The notes: a model not told the origin generated them from the sequence alone. A stretch of 64,000 nucleotides of DNA from Pseudomonas sp. 10-1B (GCF_000935045.1 NZ_JYKS01000004.1:186001-250000); one strand, 5' to 3'. Shown: positions 53,840 to 62,533, numbered from the stretch's first letter. Numbers and translations are program-made.

Positions 53840-54274
53840 ATGAATTCGCTCTGTTTCAAGCTCTGCATCGCCATGCTACTGCTGCCTGCCTCGACGGCCG
53901 CTATGGCCCAGGACTGCAAAGGGCTGCAAGACTTGCCGGCCCACTTGGCCAAGTTGGCGGCGCAAACGACCGAGAACGGACCAGCACAGTCCGACTGCGG
54001 CTCGCTGGCATCGGTGTTTTCCAGGTTGGCCAGCACTCGCAAGGTAGGTGGCCGTAAGCTCGAGGAAGACCGCCCGTTCAACGCCCAGGCCGCCCAGTCC
54101 GACCTGGCCAGCGCCGAGGCCGATCCCGAGGTCCGACCTCGCCTGGAGAAAATTCGCAAGGAAGTGACCGACCCGACCCAACGCTTGGTGTATGAAGCGG
54201 CGGTTCTGGATGAAGAGGGGTACTACGGCGCCAGGGACTTGCGCATCAACCAGATCAAGCAACAACTCAAGTGA
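53840..54274 (+). CDS. Small secreted protein of unknown function
   Basis: Protein of 144 aa with a Sec signal peptide cut at AMA|QDCKGL (after residue 23). The mature domain has two cysteines (C26, C53) able to form a disulfide and is otherwise polar and helical, with charged stretches such as DPEVRPRLEKIRKEVTDP. I recognise no family. It lies between the CHASE2 and M48 genes, 13 bp from one and 27 bp from the other, each with a GAGGA-type ribosome site, so it is a cassette member. Confidence 0.75.
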   Translation: MNSLCFKLCIAMLLLPASTAAMAQDCKGLQDLPAHLAKLAAQTTENGPAQSDCGSLASVFSRLASTRKVGGRKLEEDRPFNAQAAQSDLASAEADPEVRPRLEKIRKEVTDPTQRLVYEAAVLDEEGYYGARDLRINQIKQQLK

Positions 54275-54301
54275 CAGGCAAGCATCTGTCGAGGATATAC
54301 C

Positions 54302-55399
54302 ATGAGTGGACGCATGGCCCTGCATGGGTTGCTGGCCTTGGCGATATTGTCCAGCGCCTGCAGCCCGACGAAGCTTTCCAACCCCTTCGGTAGCTCCAAA
54401 GCCCCGCAGCACATCAAGGAATTCGACAGCCTACCGCCCAGGGCATTGGTGGTGCTCGACCGCAACTGCGCCGAGCTGGTGCAGCCCTATCGGCTGACCG
54501 ATAACTTTGCCTCGCTGTCGGTATTTGGCATGAAAGAAGGCCTGGACAGCGTTTCCGGGCACCTGACCCGGCTGCTCGGCGCAGGTGGTGCGCAAGCGGC
54601 CCCCTCCACCGACAAGCTCGGTGACTCGGCGAAACGGGCAGCCAAACAGTTGAACTGGATGCCCATGAGTGCCGAGGTGATGTATGCCGAGCGCCAGCAT
54701 AGGTCTGCCGAAAGCGAACTGCTGGGCCGCACCAGCAAGCAGGGGCGCAAGTATTACCCGGCCGCCGACAAGATGCTCAGCGATATTCTGGCGAGCATCC
54801 ACGAACCTTACGATTATCGATTCAAGTTGTTCATCGTCGGCACCGACAGCCACAACGCCCTGGCTTTGCCTGGGGGCTACCTGTATCTGGACAAGGGGTT
54901 GCTGACCACGTCACAGATGCAGAAAAAGGCCTACTTCGCCCTGGCCCACGAGATATCCCACGTGTTGCAGCGGCATGAAACCAAAGAGATGCAGAGCCTG
55001 GTGGTCGACTCCTTCAGTGCCAAGTCGGCCTTGCTCGATGTGATGAGAAACGCCGAAGGCAACCCTAAGGCGGTGGTCGATCGGATCAAGCTGGAGAAAG
55101 GGCAATTCACCCGTCACCACGTCGATCAGGAGCTGCAGGCCGACTCCTGCGCGGTGAAGATGCTCAGTCGAGTCTACCCCGATCGCGAGCAGTTGGCGCA
55201 GGCACTCGAGGCATTCATCAAGGACTTGCCAGCAGCCAAAGCTGAGCCGGTTGCGAACGCCGGCAGCAATCAGGCCAGTGTCATGGCCGGTGACGTGGAA
55301 GAAATCGTCACGTCGCCGATCTTGCGTCATCCTACTACCCAGGAACGCAAGGCCAACCTGCAGGAGATTTATCGTGAGGTCACCGCTGGCGGCAAGTGA
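54302..55399 (+). CDS. M48-family metallopeptidase lipoprotein
   Basis: Zinc metallopeptidase of 365 aa. The signal ends in the lipobox AILSSAC (Cys20). The HExxH motif is AHEISH (H216, E217, H220), with the third zinc ligand likely E277 in QELQADSCAV (E-x3-D). The region ALALPGGYLYLDKGLL just before the motif is typical of secreted M48 proteins (LoiP/BepA-like). It carries Ser at +2 of the mature protein, so outer-membrane anchoring is expected. There is no TPR tail. It is the last gene of the CHASE2 cassette. Confidence 0.88.
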   Translation: MSGRMALHGLLALAILSSACSPTKLSNPFGSSKAPQHIKEFDSLPPRALVVLDRNCAELVQPYRLTDNFASLSVFGMKEGLDSVSGHLTRLLGAGGAQAAPSTDKLGDSAKRAAKQLNWMPMSAEVMYAERQHRSAESELLGRTSKQGRKYYPAADKMLSDILASIHEPYDYRFKLFIVGTDSHNALALPGGYLYLDKGLLTTSQMQKKAYFALAHEISHVLQRHETKEMQSLVVDSFSAKSALLDVMRNAEGNPKAVVDRIKLEKGQFTRHHVDQELQADSCAVKMLSRVYPDREQLAQALEAFIKDLPAAKAEPVANAGSNQASVMAGDVEEIVTSPILRHPTTQERKANLQEIYREVTAGGK

Positions 55400-55610
55400 G
55401 CGGGCGGTGTCCGCTGGGTGGGAGGCGATGGCACCAGCCAGCAGCAGGGCTAGTGGTCTTGCGATTCCTCCTCAGCCAGCCATACCCATGCTTCACTCAC
55501 GGCGAAAAAGCCCCAAGGTCGATGCACACCCGTAGCTTGCGCAAGGTGAAAGTCACCGAACGGCGAACGGCAAATGACTTCGCCGGTTTTCGATGGTTCC
55601 CGCTGGAACG

Positions 55611-55723
55611 AAAAAAGGACCGAAGGCTAATGTCGGTCAGTTAAGCGATTGGGGTCGCTTTGCGGCCCCAATGGCTGCCACTAAGGCTTAACTGACTGGC
55701 ATTAGCCCGAAGGCCCTTTTTTT
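55611..55723. terminator. Bidirectional terminator split by a miniature element
   Basis: Left arm AAAAAAGGACC (55611-55621) and right arm GGCCCTTTTTTT (55712-55723). Without the inserted 75 bp and the duplicated bases they would form AAAAAAGGnCC-GAA-GGnCCTTTTTT, a classic bidirectional intrinsic terminator between convergent genes. The inserted element is itself palindromic, so a longer stem may still form. Confidence 0.7.
55629..55703. mobile_element. Miniature inverted-repeat element, copy 3, no REP inside
   Basis: A 75-bp element with ends AATGTCGGTCAGTTAAGC and GCTTAACTGACTGGCATT. The interior matches the outer parts of copies 1 and 2 but lacks their REP pair (TTTGCGGCCCCAATGG is continuous). 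Flanking 12-mers agree at 9 positions in register, with CCGAAGGC in common. It is inserted in a terminator. Confidence 0.75.
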
Positions 55724-55977
55724 CAACGACTTACAGACTTTCATGGAACTCTGTAGATCTATAACTGGAGCGGGAAACGAGACTCGCATCGGGCCTGCGA
55801 GCTGTTGAAATCTAATTTGAAGTGAAGGCCTAGAGCCGTGAAGAATGGAGCTGTGTATAAAAAAATTTTCATATGGGATGCGCTCGTCCAAAGCAGACCC
55901 AAGGAAAAGGAATACCACAAGTCCAGCCTCACGCCATATACCAGGTATCCATTTATCACCCATTCCCCATCCTGGTT

Positions 55978-57300
55978 TCAAAAGACGTCAACCGGATATT
56001 GGGTGATGATCCGTACCTGATCAACGTCTCCATCGGCCTGGGCTGAGTTGGCGCGGTGGGTGGTCTGCTGCACTACCCACGACAGGTTTTTCGCTGGCCC
56101 ACTTTGCACCACATATTTCAGCTGGAAATCGCGCTCCCAATGCTTGCCGCCATCTCCCAAAGTCGCGTAATAAGCATAGGCGCCAGTGCTGTCGACTTCG
56201 CTGTTGTCGATGCCAGAGCCGCGCAGATAGCGCGCCATGAAGCTCAACCCTGGCAGCCCCCAGGCAGCCAGCTCGAAGTCGTAGCGGATCTGCCAAGAGC
56301 GCTCGTTCGGTGAGTTGAAATCGGAATACAGCACCGAGTTGGCCAGGTAGATCGAATCGCCGTCGCCGAGGTAGTCGAATGGCTGGTCGCCGTCGATGCG
56401 CTGATAAGCCAGCGTCATCGAATGCGCTCCCGTGCGCAGACGGGCGTAGGTGCTCCAACTGTCAGTGGCGATATCCCCGGCCAGTGCGCGGCCCTGGTCG
56501 CGGGTGCGATAGAAATTGCCGCCCAGGTCCAGGGCATGCCCCTCATCGAATGCGAACGTACGCGCCAAGCTCATGTAGCGCTGCGTCCAAACATCCTCGA
56601 AGCGCGCCTGGTAAAGGCTAAACGCGGTGCCGTCGGCAAAGGCGTAATCGCCGCCAAGGTAGCTGGCGCTGCGGTAAGCAGTGCCGCCGTATTCGGTGCT
56701 CATCTCGCCGTCGTGGTTGCTGCTGGCCTTGTTGCGCGCCGCATGCAGATGGCCGCCTTGCAGGGTCAGGCCGTCGAGGCTGGTGTTGCGCAGCGAAACG
56801 CCGCGAAAGCTCTGCGGCAGCAGGCGGCCATCGCCACGCTGAAACACCGGCGTTATGGGGAACAGGTCGCCGACTTTCATCTCCGTGTCGAACGCCCGCA
56901 GCTTGAGCGCTGCGCCCGCGGCGGAAAAGTCATCCTCGGCGCGTCGCTGGCTGTCCAGCGGCAGCAGGTTGGTGCCAGAAGTGCCGCCGCCGCTGTCCAA
57001 CTTCAAGCCCAGCAAGGCATGGGCGTCGATTCCGACACCCAGGGTTCCCGCGGTATAGCCGGAACTGAAGAAGCCTTGGAACCCCTGGGCCCACTCTTCC
57101 CGATAGCTCTGCTGCCGGGGATTGAAGATGCCATCGCCGCGGCTGCGGAAATCGCGGTTGAAATAGAAGTTGCGATTGATCAGTTGCAGGGAGCTGCCTT
57201 CCAGCAGGCCTTCGGCGGCTTCCTCGGCCATCAGGGGCAGGCTGCACAGGAGCATGGCGCTAGCGCAGAATGCGCGGTGAGTACGGATGGGTCGGGACAC
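55978..57300 (-). CDS. OprD-family outer-membrane porin
   Basis: OprD-type porin, 440 aa. The signal peptide RAFCASAMLLCSLPLMAEEA is followed by the hallmark LQLINRNFYFNRDFRSRG and REEWAQGFQGFFSSGYTAGT. The C-terminus VDVF ends on Phe. The start is GTG at 57300, with AGAGG 9 nt upstream. It is preceded by a 21-bp palindrome also found before the MFS carrier at 60056-61363, so both probably belong to one regulon. Confidence 0.92.
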   Translation of the reverse strand: MSRPIRTHRAFCASAMLLCSLPLMAEEAAEGLLEGSSLQLINRNFYFNRDFRSRGDGIFNPRQQSYREEWAQGFQGFFSSGYTAGTLGVGIDAHALLGLKLDSGGGTSGTNLLPLDSQRRAEDDFSAAGAALKLRAFDTEMKVGDLFPITPVFQRGDGRLLPQSFRGVSLRNTSLDGLTLQGGHLHAARNKASSNHDGEMSTEYGGTAYRSASYLGGDYAFADGTAFSLYQARFEDVWTQRYMSLARTFAFDEGHALDLGGNFYRTRDQGRALAGDIATDSWSTYARLRTGAHSMTLAYQRIDGDQPFDYLGDGDSIYLANSVLYSDFNSPNERSWQIRYDFELAAWGLPGLSFMARYLRGSGIDNSEVDSTGAYAYYATLGDGGKHWERDFQLKYVVQSGPAKNLSWVVQQTTHRANSAQADGDVDQVRIITQYPVDVF

Positions 57301-57310
57301 GATGACGAAC

Positions 57311-57327
57311 CTCTTGTTGTTCTTGTA
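57311..57327 (-). promoter_or_regulatory. Putative Hfq/Crc site in porin leader
   Basis: The minus strand reads TACAAGAACAACAAGAG, overlapping the ribosome site of the porin gene starting at 57300. It matches two phased AAnAAnAA motifs. Confidence 0.6.
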
Positions 57328-57388
57328 TGAGGAGCCGTCAGTGTTGCCGCGCCGCCGGCCGGCGGACAAACGCTCATTTCCCAGGCAG

Positions 57389-57409
57389 TGCATGCCGCAG
57401 ACGCATGCA
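57389..57409. promoter_or_regulatory. Shared operator, site 1
   Basis: Perfect dyad TGCATGC-N7-GCATGCA with right-hand core AGACGCATGCA, 89 bp upstream of the porin start. The same 21-bp design recurs at 61508-61528. The TGCAT-N11-ATGCA spacing fits a LysR site. Confidence 0.65.
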
Positions 57410-57420
57410 CGCGAAGGTGT

Positions 57421-58365
57421 TCAGAGACCGAGGAACGCCCGCGTCGCCTCGTTGGTACGGCGGGCGTAATCCAGGATCCAGTCCTTGAACACCATGTGCG
57501 GACGGGACGCCTCCAGGCCCTGGCCATGCACCAGGTACTCGACATGCCCGGTATTAACCACCGCGTCGACTGGTCGCACCAGGCTGCCATTGGCGAAGTC
57601 CGCCAGGGGCGCGACGTAGGCCCACATCAGCATCACCCCCTGGCCGGCGAAGGCGGCGCGACAGGCCAGGTCGTAGTTGGAAACCGACAGGGTGTAGTTG
57701 ATCCCCCGGGTTTCGCAGCCGGCGCGGTTGAACCAGTCCGGCCAGCCCTTGACCGTGCGCAGGTGCCGGACCTCGAAGTCGATCAGCTTCTCCCGGGACA
57801 GATCGGCGATGCCAGGGAGGTCGCGGCCTTTGAGGTAGGCCGGGGTGCAGGCGGGGAAGATCACCTCTTCAAACAGGCCGATGCACACGTGCCCGCCGCG
57901 CTGGCCCTGGTCGTAGAGGATAGTGAAGTCGGTCTCGTTGTCCTGGATCGCCGCGTAGTCCTCGCCGTCAACGGCGATGACCCGCACGCGGATTTCCGGA
58001 TGGCGATCCTTGAACTCGGCGATGCCGGGCAGCAGCCAGAAGCTGGCGATGGCCATGCTGGCGCTGATGGTCACGGTGGGACTCTTGTCGTTCTCGATGG
58101 TCTCCACGGTACGGCGCAGTTCCGCCAGGCTGCGCTCGATGCCGCCAAGCAGGGTGCGACCGGCCTTGGTCAGGTCGAGAGCCTTGTGCGTGCGAGTGAA
58201 CAACTGCACGCCCATGCTCTCTTCCAGATGCTTGATCTGCCGGCTCACCGCGCTCTGCGACAGGTTGATCTCCTCCGCCGCCCGGGTGAAGCTCAGGTGC
58301 CGGGCGGCAGCCTCGAAGGCTTCGAGGTTCTGCAGGGGAGGAAGTCGCTTTCTGGATATGCTCAT
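57421..58365 (-). CDS. LysR-family regulator, GcvA-like
   Basis: LysR regulator of 314 aa in the GcvA-like branch: LPPLQNLEAFEAAARHLSFT and LSQSAVSRQIKHLEESMGVQ in the DNA-binding domain. It starts 12 bp after the FAD-oxidase stop and so is probably the fourth gene of the MFS-cupin-oxidase operon. It is the best candidate for the protein that binds the TGCATGC dyads on either side of this gene set. Confidence 0.9.
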   Translation of the reverse strand: MSISRKRLPPLQNLEAFEAAARHLSFTRAAEEINLSQSAVSRQIKHLEESMGVQLFTRTHKALDLTKAGRTLLGGIERSLAELRRTVETIENDKSPTVTISASMAIASFWLLPGIAEFKDRHPEIRVRVIAVDGEDYAAIQDNETDFTILYDQGQRGGHVCIGLFEEVIFPACTPAYLKGRDLPGIADLSREKLIDFEVRHLRTVKGWPDWFNRAGCETRGINYTLSVSNYDLACRAAFAGQGVMLMWAYVAPLADFANGSLVRPVDAVVNTGHVEYLVHGQGLEASRPHMVFKDWILDYARRTNEATRAFLGL

Positions 58366-58377
58366 GGCCCGCCTTTC

Positions 58378-59721
58378 TTAATATTCCTGTCTCCCGACCC
58401 AACGCTCCTTGGCGAGATAGGCCTTGACCCCAAGATCGAGGAATGGCCTGGGCGGCAACCGCTGCGGGACGCCCAGTTCGCGCATGTCGGTGATCAGTTC
58501 GTTGTCCACGCCACAGGCCAGGTCGGCCAGGGTCACCCCGGCGATGGTCTGCTTGGCGATTCCGACCCCGTTGCAGCCCACGGCGGCGTAGACATTACGC
58601 TCGATCTTGCCCCATCGCGGCGCGCCATTGCGAGTGATGCTGAAGAAACCCATCCAGAAATGCTCCAGCGCCACATCCTCCAGCGCCGGGAAACGTGCCA
58701 GGAACACTTCGCGATGCTGCGCCCGGACCCGCTGGCGAACACGTTCGTCGACCTGTAGGCGCGGAGTGAAGTCGAACTGCTGGCGGATCAGCAGGCGATG
58801 ATCACGGGTATAACGCATGGTCGCGCCGCTGACCGCGTTGGCCGGGGTCACGCCCCACTCCTCGACGTTGCCGATCCGCGCCCGCTGCTCAGCCGTCAGT
58901 GGCCGGGTCAGGCTGCCATAGGATGCGACATTGAACATCTGCCGCTCGAAGCCTGCCAACTGCGAAGCGCTGCCGTTGTTGGCCAGCATCAGCCGGCTGG
59001 CACTGACCGCACCTCCGGCGGTGCTGGCGTGGATGCGCGCACCGCATTCCAGGCGGGTGACAGCACTGTTCTCGTACAGCGTGACATTCTCCGGCAGGGT
59101 ATCGGCCAGACCACGGGTCAGCGCCGCCGGGTTGAGCAGGATGCAACCGGGGGTGTAGATCCCGGCATGGAAGAACGAGGTGCCCAGGCGTCGGGCCAGC
59201 TCGGCCTGCTCCAGCCACTGGTAGGGCTCGCCCAGTGTATCCAGTTCATGGGCATGCTGGCGCAGCAGAGTCTCGGCCAACTGCGGTGCGGCGGCGCAGT
59301 GGTACTTGCCCTTCTCGCTCCAGTCGCAGGCGATCTGCCGCGCCCTGACGATATCGTCAAGGTAAGCGATGCCCGCCTTCATCAGGCGCTTGTAGTTGGC
59401 CGCCTTCTCCAGCTCTGCGGTAGAGCTGCCGACGTTGTGCGGTACATCGATGGCGAAACCGGAATTGCGCCCCGAGGCATTGTCACCCGCCTCACCGGCT
59501 TCGAGCACGACGATATGCTCGTTGGGACGGTTGTGCGCCAGGCGCCGCGCCGCAGCCAGCCCGGCGTAACCGGCGCCAATCACCAGCCAGTCGGCCTTGA
59601 TGCGCTGGTCAAGGGGCGCATGGGCCTGGCGCGGGGGCAGGATCGCCGACCAGCCGTTGGTGCGATCGTCGTGGGGTTTGAGCCTTATATCCATTGCTGC
59701 TGCGTCCATGATGCCGTTCAC
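58378..59721 (-). CDS. FAD-dependent amine oxidase-type oxidoreductase (DAO fold)
   Basis: Flavoprotein of the D-amino-acid-oxidase fold, 447 aa, resembling gamma-glutamylputrescine oxidase PuuB. The FAD motif is WLVIGAGYAGLAAARRLAHN near residue 40, followed by GDNASGRNSGFAIDVPHNVG; the C-terminal FAD segment is YAAVGCNGVGIAKQTIAG. Such enzymes deaminate or demethylate amines with O2. The start is ambiguous: GTG at 59721 overlaps the cupin stop (GTGA), while ATGs at 59709 and 59694 are also possible. It forms an operon with the cupin and MFS genes. Confidence 0.87.
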   Translation of the reverse strand: MNGIMDAAAMDIRLKPHDDRTNGWSAILPPRQAHAPLDQRIKADWLVIGAGYAGLAAARRLAHNRPNEHIVVLEAGEAGDNASGRNSGFAIDVPHNVGSSTAELEKAANYKRLMKAGIAYLDDIVRARQIACDWSEKGKYHCAAAPQLAETLLRQHAHELDTLGEPYQWLEQAELARRLGTSFFHAGIYTPGCILLNPAALTRGLADTLPENVTLYENSAVTRLECGARIHASTAGGAVSASRLMLANNGSASQLAGFERQMFNVASYGSLTRPLTAEQRARIGNVEEWGVTPANAVSGATMRYTRDHRLLIRQQFDFTPRLQVDERVRQRVRAQHREVFLARFPALEDVALEHFWMGFFSITRNGAPRWGKIERNVYAAVGCNGVGIAKQTIAGVTLADLACGVDNELITDMRELGVPQRLPPRPFLDLGVKAYLAKERWVGRQEY

Positions 59722-60059
59722 TCGCCTGGCGGGGTAATGACGAAGAAGACTTTCGCCTCGGTGCCGAAGTACTTGACCGCGGTGTCCCTGGGGATGCGCA
59801 AGGTGGTATGCGGACCGCCTTCGAAGCGTTCGCCGGATTCCAGCTGGAAGCCGAAGTGGCCTTCCAGCACGATCAGCACCTCGTCGTAGTCGAGGATCTT
59901 GTACGGCGAGTCATCGCCATCCCAGCGGGCGAACCCGGCCAGCAGCGGCCCCTCGTCCTCCAGCGGGACCGACCAGCCCATCTTGACCCGTGCCTGTCCC
60001 GAGAGCGGGCGTTGCGTGTAGCGCACCTGGTCGACGTTGATCGCGAGTGGCTGGATCAT
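59718..60059 (-). CDS. Cupin-domain protein, EutQ-like
   Basis: Single-domain cupin of 113 aa. The barrel core KILDYDEVLIVLEGHFGFQL followed by GGPHTTLRIPRDTAVKYFGT resembles EutQ-type cupins, although the usual second histidine motif is weak. The start MIQPLAIN at 60059 overlaps the carrier stop by ATGA, and its stop overlaps the oxidase start. A role in substrate binding or isomerisation beside the amine oxidase is possible; function is not established. Confidence 0.8.
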   Translation of the reverse strand: MIQPLAINVDQVRYTQRPLSGQARVKMGWSVPLEDEGPLLAGFARWDGDDSPYKILDYDEVLIVLEGHFGFQLESGERFEGGPHTTLRIPRDTAVKYFGTEAKVFFVITPPGE

Positions 60060-61363
60060 TGGATTTCCCTCTGCATGTGACGGGCGCAGGCCCAGTAATG
60101 GTAGGTCGCCCAGAAGCCGGTGAAGGCGCAGCCAAGCAGGACATAGCGCAGCGATTCGGCCGGGTTGGCCAGGTACGGGCCGACTAGGTCGGAGAGCAGG
60201 CCGACCAGTTGCGGGGCGATGGCCAGGTTGGCGATGTTGGCGGTGAACAGCAGGATCGCCGAGCCCTTGGCGCGCATCCCCGCGGGATAGAGGTTCTGCA
60301 ACAGGCCGATGGAAGGGCCGATGTAGATATAGGTAATGGGCACGAAGAGCCACAGCAGCACATGAACGAGGTCGAGCCGCGAGGTGCTGAACAGGGCCAC
60401 GGAAAACAGCGTGCCGAGCAAGGTGGTCCAGGCCACGAAACTGGACTGGCGGCCCATCGGCTTGCCGCGCAACAGCAGCATGACCAGCACGGTGACGATC
60501 ATCATCGCGGTTCCGGCCAGTCCGTGGATGGGCCCGAGCAGCGCCCCCGCCTCGCCCACCGTCAGGCCATGGCTGCGCACCAGGAACGAGGTGGCCCACC
60601 AGAGAATGCCCCAGCCCCAGAAAGTGATCACGGTGGCGCCGGCGATCAGGTGGAACAGTGCGCGGCGCCGCAAGGTGTAGGCCAGCGCTGCCTTGAAGCT
60701 GCTGTCTTCGCTTGCAGGTACGACCGGCTCATCGTGCACCCGCTTCGGTTCGCGAATGCACAGCCACACCAGCAGGGCGAAGGGCAAGCCGCAGAGGCCG
60801 AACACCAGCAGCGTAGTGCGCCAGCCATAGGCGTCGTTCAGGTAGCCGGCCCCGGAAGCACCGAACCAGGCGCCGACGCTGGCACCGATGCCGTATAGCG
60901 ACAGGGCGAAGGCACGCAGCCGGGGACGGAACTTGTCGGCGATGATCGAGTGACTGGGCGGCGTCCCACCCGCCTCGCCTACACCGACACCGATCCGCGC
61001 CAACAGCAGGTGCCAGAAGTTGCCGCTCAGTCCGCAGAGCACGGTCATGGCCGACCAGACCGCCACCGCCACGCCGATCATGCGCTTGCGGTTGGTGCGG
61101 TCGGCCAGCGCGCCCAGGGGCAGGCCAGCGGCGACGTAGAAGATCGCCAGGGCGACTCCGGTAAGAAACCCGACGGAGGCATCGCTGAGTTGGAATTCGT
61201 GTTTGATCGGTTCGATCAGGGTGGAGAGGACATAGCGGTCGGCGATGTTGATCGCATAGACCGCAGTAAGGATGAACAAGGTGGTCCAGGCGCCGGGGCC
61301 GGCGACCATGGATGATTCGGTGGACGACAGGGTGGTGTTGAGACTGTTCGACTGCACGGACAT
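60056..61363 (-). CDS. MFS transporter, spinster-like
   Basis: Twelve-helix carrier of 435 aa. AVYAINIADRYVLSTLIEPI in helix 1 and GLPLGALADRTNRKRMIG in loop 2-3 place it in the spinster-like/aromatic-acid MFS groups. RIGVGVGEAGGTPPSHSIIA is the group motif in helix 4-5. It is the first gene of a minus-strand operon with cupin, FAD oxidase and LysR regulator, hence probably the importer of the oxidase substrate. Confidence 0.9.
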   Translation of the reverse strand: MSVQSNSLNTTLSSTESSMVAGPGAWTTLFILTAVYAINIADRYVLSTLIEPIKHEFQLSDASVGFLTGVALAIFYVAAGLPLGALADRTNRKRMIGVAVAVWSAMTVLCGLSGNFWHLLLARIGVGVGEAGGTPPSHSIIADKFRPRLRAFALSLYGIGASVGAWFGASGAGYLNDAYGWRTTLLVFGLCGLPFALLVWLCIREPKRVHDEPVVPASEDSSFKAALAYTLRRRALFHLIAGATVITFWGWGILWWATSFLVRSHGLTVGEAGALLGPIHGLAGTAMMIVTVLVMLLLRGKPMGRQSSFVAWTTLLGTLFSVALFSTSRLDLVHVLLWLFVPITYIYIGPSIGLLQNLYPAGMRAKGSAILLFTANIANLAIAPQLVGLLSDLVGPYLANPAESLRYVLLGCAFTGFWATYHYWACARHMQREIQ

Positions 61364-61407
61364 CGTTGACCTCCAGCCGCTGACCGGCGCACCAGTGGCG
61401 CCGCGAG

Positions 61408-61427
61408 CTTGTTATTGTTCTTGTTCG
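61408..61427 (-). promoter_or_regulatory. Putative Hfq/Crc site before the MFS carrier
   Basis: The minus strand reads CGAACAAGAACAATAACAAG, two AAnAAnAA-type tracts about 45 nt upstream of the start at 61363. It is the same kind of leader as at 23881 and 57311. Confidence 0.5.
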
Positions 61428-61507
61428 AGAGGTGCACGGCGGGTGCCGTGTACAGGCCCAACATACCCCCGGCCCGGGCATGGCAAAAGCGCATATTGCT
61501 TCTGGCC

Positions 61508-61528
61508 TGCATGCGCAAGACGCATGCA
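61508..61528. promoter_or_regulatory. Shared operator, site 2
   Basis: Perfect dyad TGCATGC-N7-GCATGCA, 145 bp upstream of the MFS start and 50 bp past the end of the next LysR gene. It agrees with site 1 at all 14 arm positions and in AGAC of the spacer. Confidence 0.65.
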
Positions 61529-61577
61529 AATTCCGTGAAGATGCGCTGGTATCGAGGCTTGCCTGAGGAAATGACAG

Positions 61578-62465
61578 TCAGGACGAGGCGCCGACCCACT
61601 CCCACAGGGTGCGCGCCAGCGGGGTCAGTTCGCGGGAGGCAGGACAGGCGAGGTACTCCCCCTGCCCCGTCAACAGGGTTTCGGGACAGGCGCGGCAGAG
61701 GCGCTGACCATCGACTTCCGGCGGCAGGGCTTCGGCCCAGGCCAAGGCGATGCCTTCACCGGCCAGGGCGGCCTTGATCGCCAGGTCGTAGCTCGACACG
61801 CGCAGGATGGTCCCCTGGTGCCGGCCCTCGAAACCGACGCGGCGCATCCACTGGCGGGTCGAGAGGGTCGCCGGGTCGTTGGATTCCAGTTCTATCAGGT
61901 CGCAGCGGGCCAGGTCGGCCAGACCCCGGACCTGCATACGGTCGCGATAGGCCGGGATGCACACAGCGAAGATTTCCTCCTCGGCGATGCGCTGGCTACG
62001 CAGCGCCGGCCATTGCCCGTCGCCGTAGGCGATGGCGAAATCGGTGGCGCTGAAATCGATGGCACGGCGGTCCTCGACCGCCACTACCCGTACGTTGACC
62101 TGCGGGTGTAGCTTGCGAAAGCGCGACAGCAGCGGAATCACCAGGTAGCTGGCGATGCCGCTGCTGGCGGCGATGGACAGGCCGGGCGCCTGGGCACTGT
62201 CAATCTGCTGCACCGCCTCCTTGATGCATTGCAGGCTCTGGGTCACCGCGCGGTACAGCACGGCGCCGTTGCCGGTCAGGCTGACCTCGTTGCCGCGCCG
62301 CTCGAACAGTTGCGTGCCCAGGCTTTCTTCCAGACGCTTGATCTGCTTGCTGACAGCGCTCTGGGTCAGGTACAGCTCAGTGGCGGCACGGGTAAAAGTG
62401 CCAAGGCGCACTACCGCGTCGAAGGCTACGATGGCGCTGAGTGGTGGCAACTTCTTCGAGGTCAT
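61578..62465 (-). CDS. LysR-family regulator, GcvA-like
   Basis: LysR regulator of 295 aa. LPPLSAIVAFDAVVRLGTFT and LTQSAVSKQIKRLEESLGTQ form the DNA-binding domain. It resembles the regulator at 57421-58365 in the GcvA-like branch. The start at 62465 (MTSKKLPP) is preferred to a longer frame at 62531 on family length. It follows the reductase gene by 68 bp in the same direction and may control the divergent Rieske system. Confidence 0.88.
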   Translation of the reverse strand: MTSKKLPPLSAIVAFDAVVRLGTFTRAATELYLTQSAVSKQIKRLEESLGTQLFERRGNEVSLTGNGAVLYRAVTQSLQCIKEAVQQIDSAQAPGLSIAASSGIASYLVIPLLSRFRKLHPQVNVRVVAVEDRRAIDFSATDFAIAYGDGQWPALRSQRIAEEEIFAVCIPAYRDRMQVRGLADLARCDLIELESNDPATLSTRQWMRRVGFEGRHQGTILRVSSYDLAIKAALAGEGIALAWAEALPPEVDGQRLCRACPETLLTGQGEYLACPASRELTPLARTLWEWVGASS

Positions 62466-62533
62466 GGGTAGGGTCCGGGCGGGCGCGGGGTGCGCGCGTC
62501 CGAGGGTACCGGCAATCACGCGGCCCGGCAATT

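Larger units (their letters stand above)
55400..55977. other. Long intergenic region with terminator and miniature element
   Basis: 578 bp between the M48 gene and a convergent porin gene. Apart from the terminator and the element copy listed separately, I see nothing credible. The stretch 55730-55980 is AT-richer, and short open frames there (for example 55838-56020) lack ribosome sites and run into the porin gene. Confidence 0.6.

Noticed and set aside
55838..56020. 60-codon open frame in the AT-rich gap
   Set aside because: No ribosome site, no recognisable similarity, and it overlaps the end of the porin gene on the other strand.
59718..60599. 293-codon version of the cupin gene
   Set aside because: The first 180 codons are the MFS carrier out of frame; the cupin domain and an ATGA-coupled start at 60059 define the real gene.
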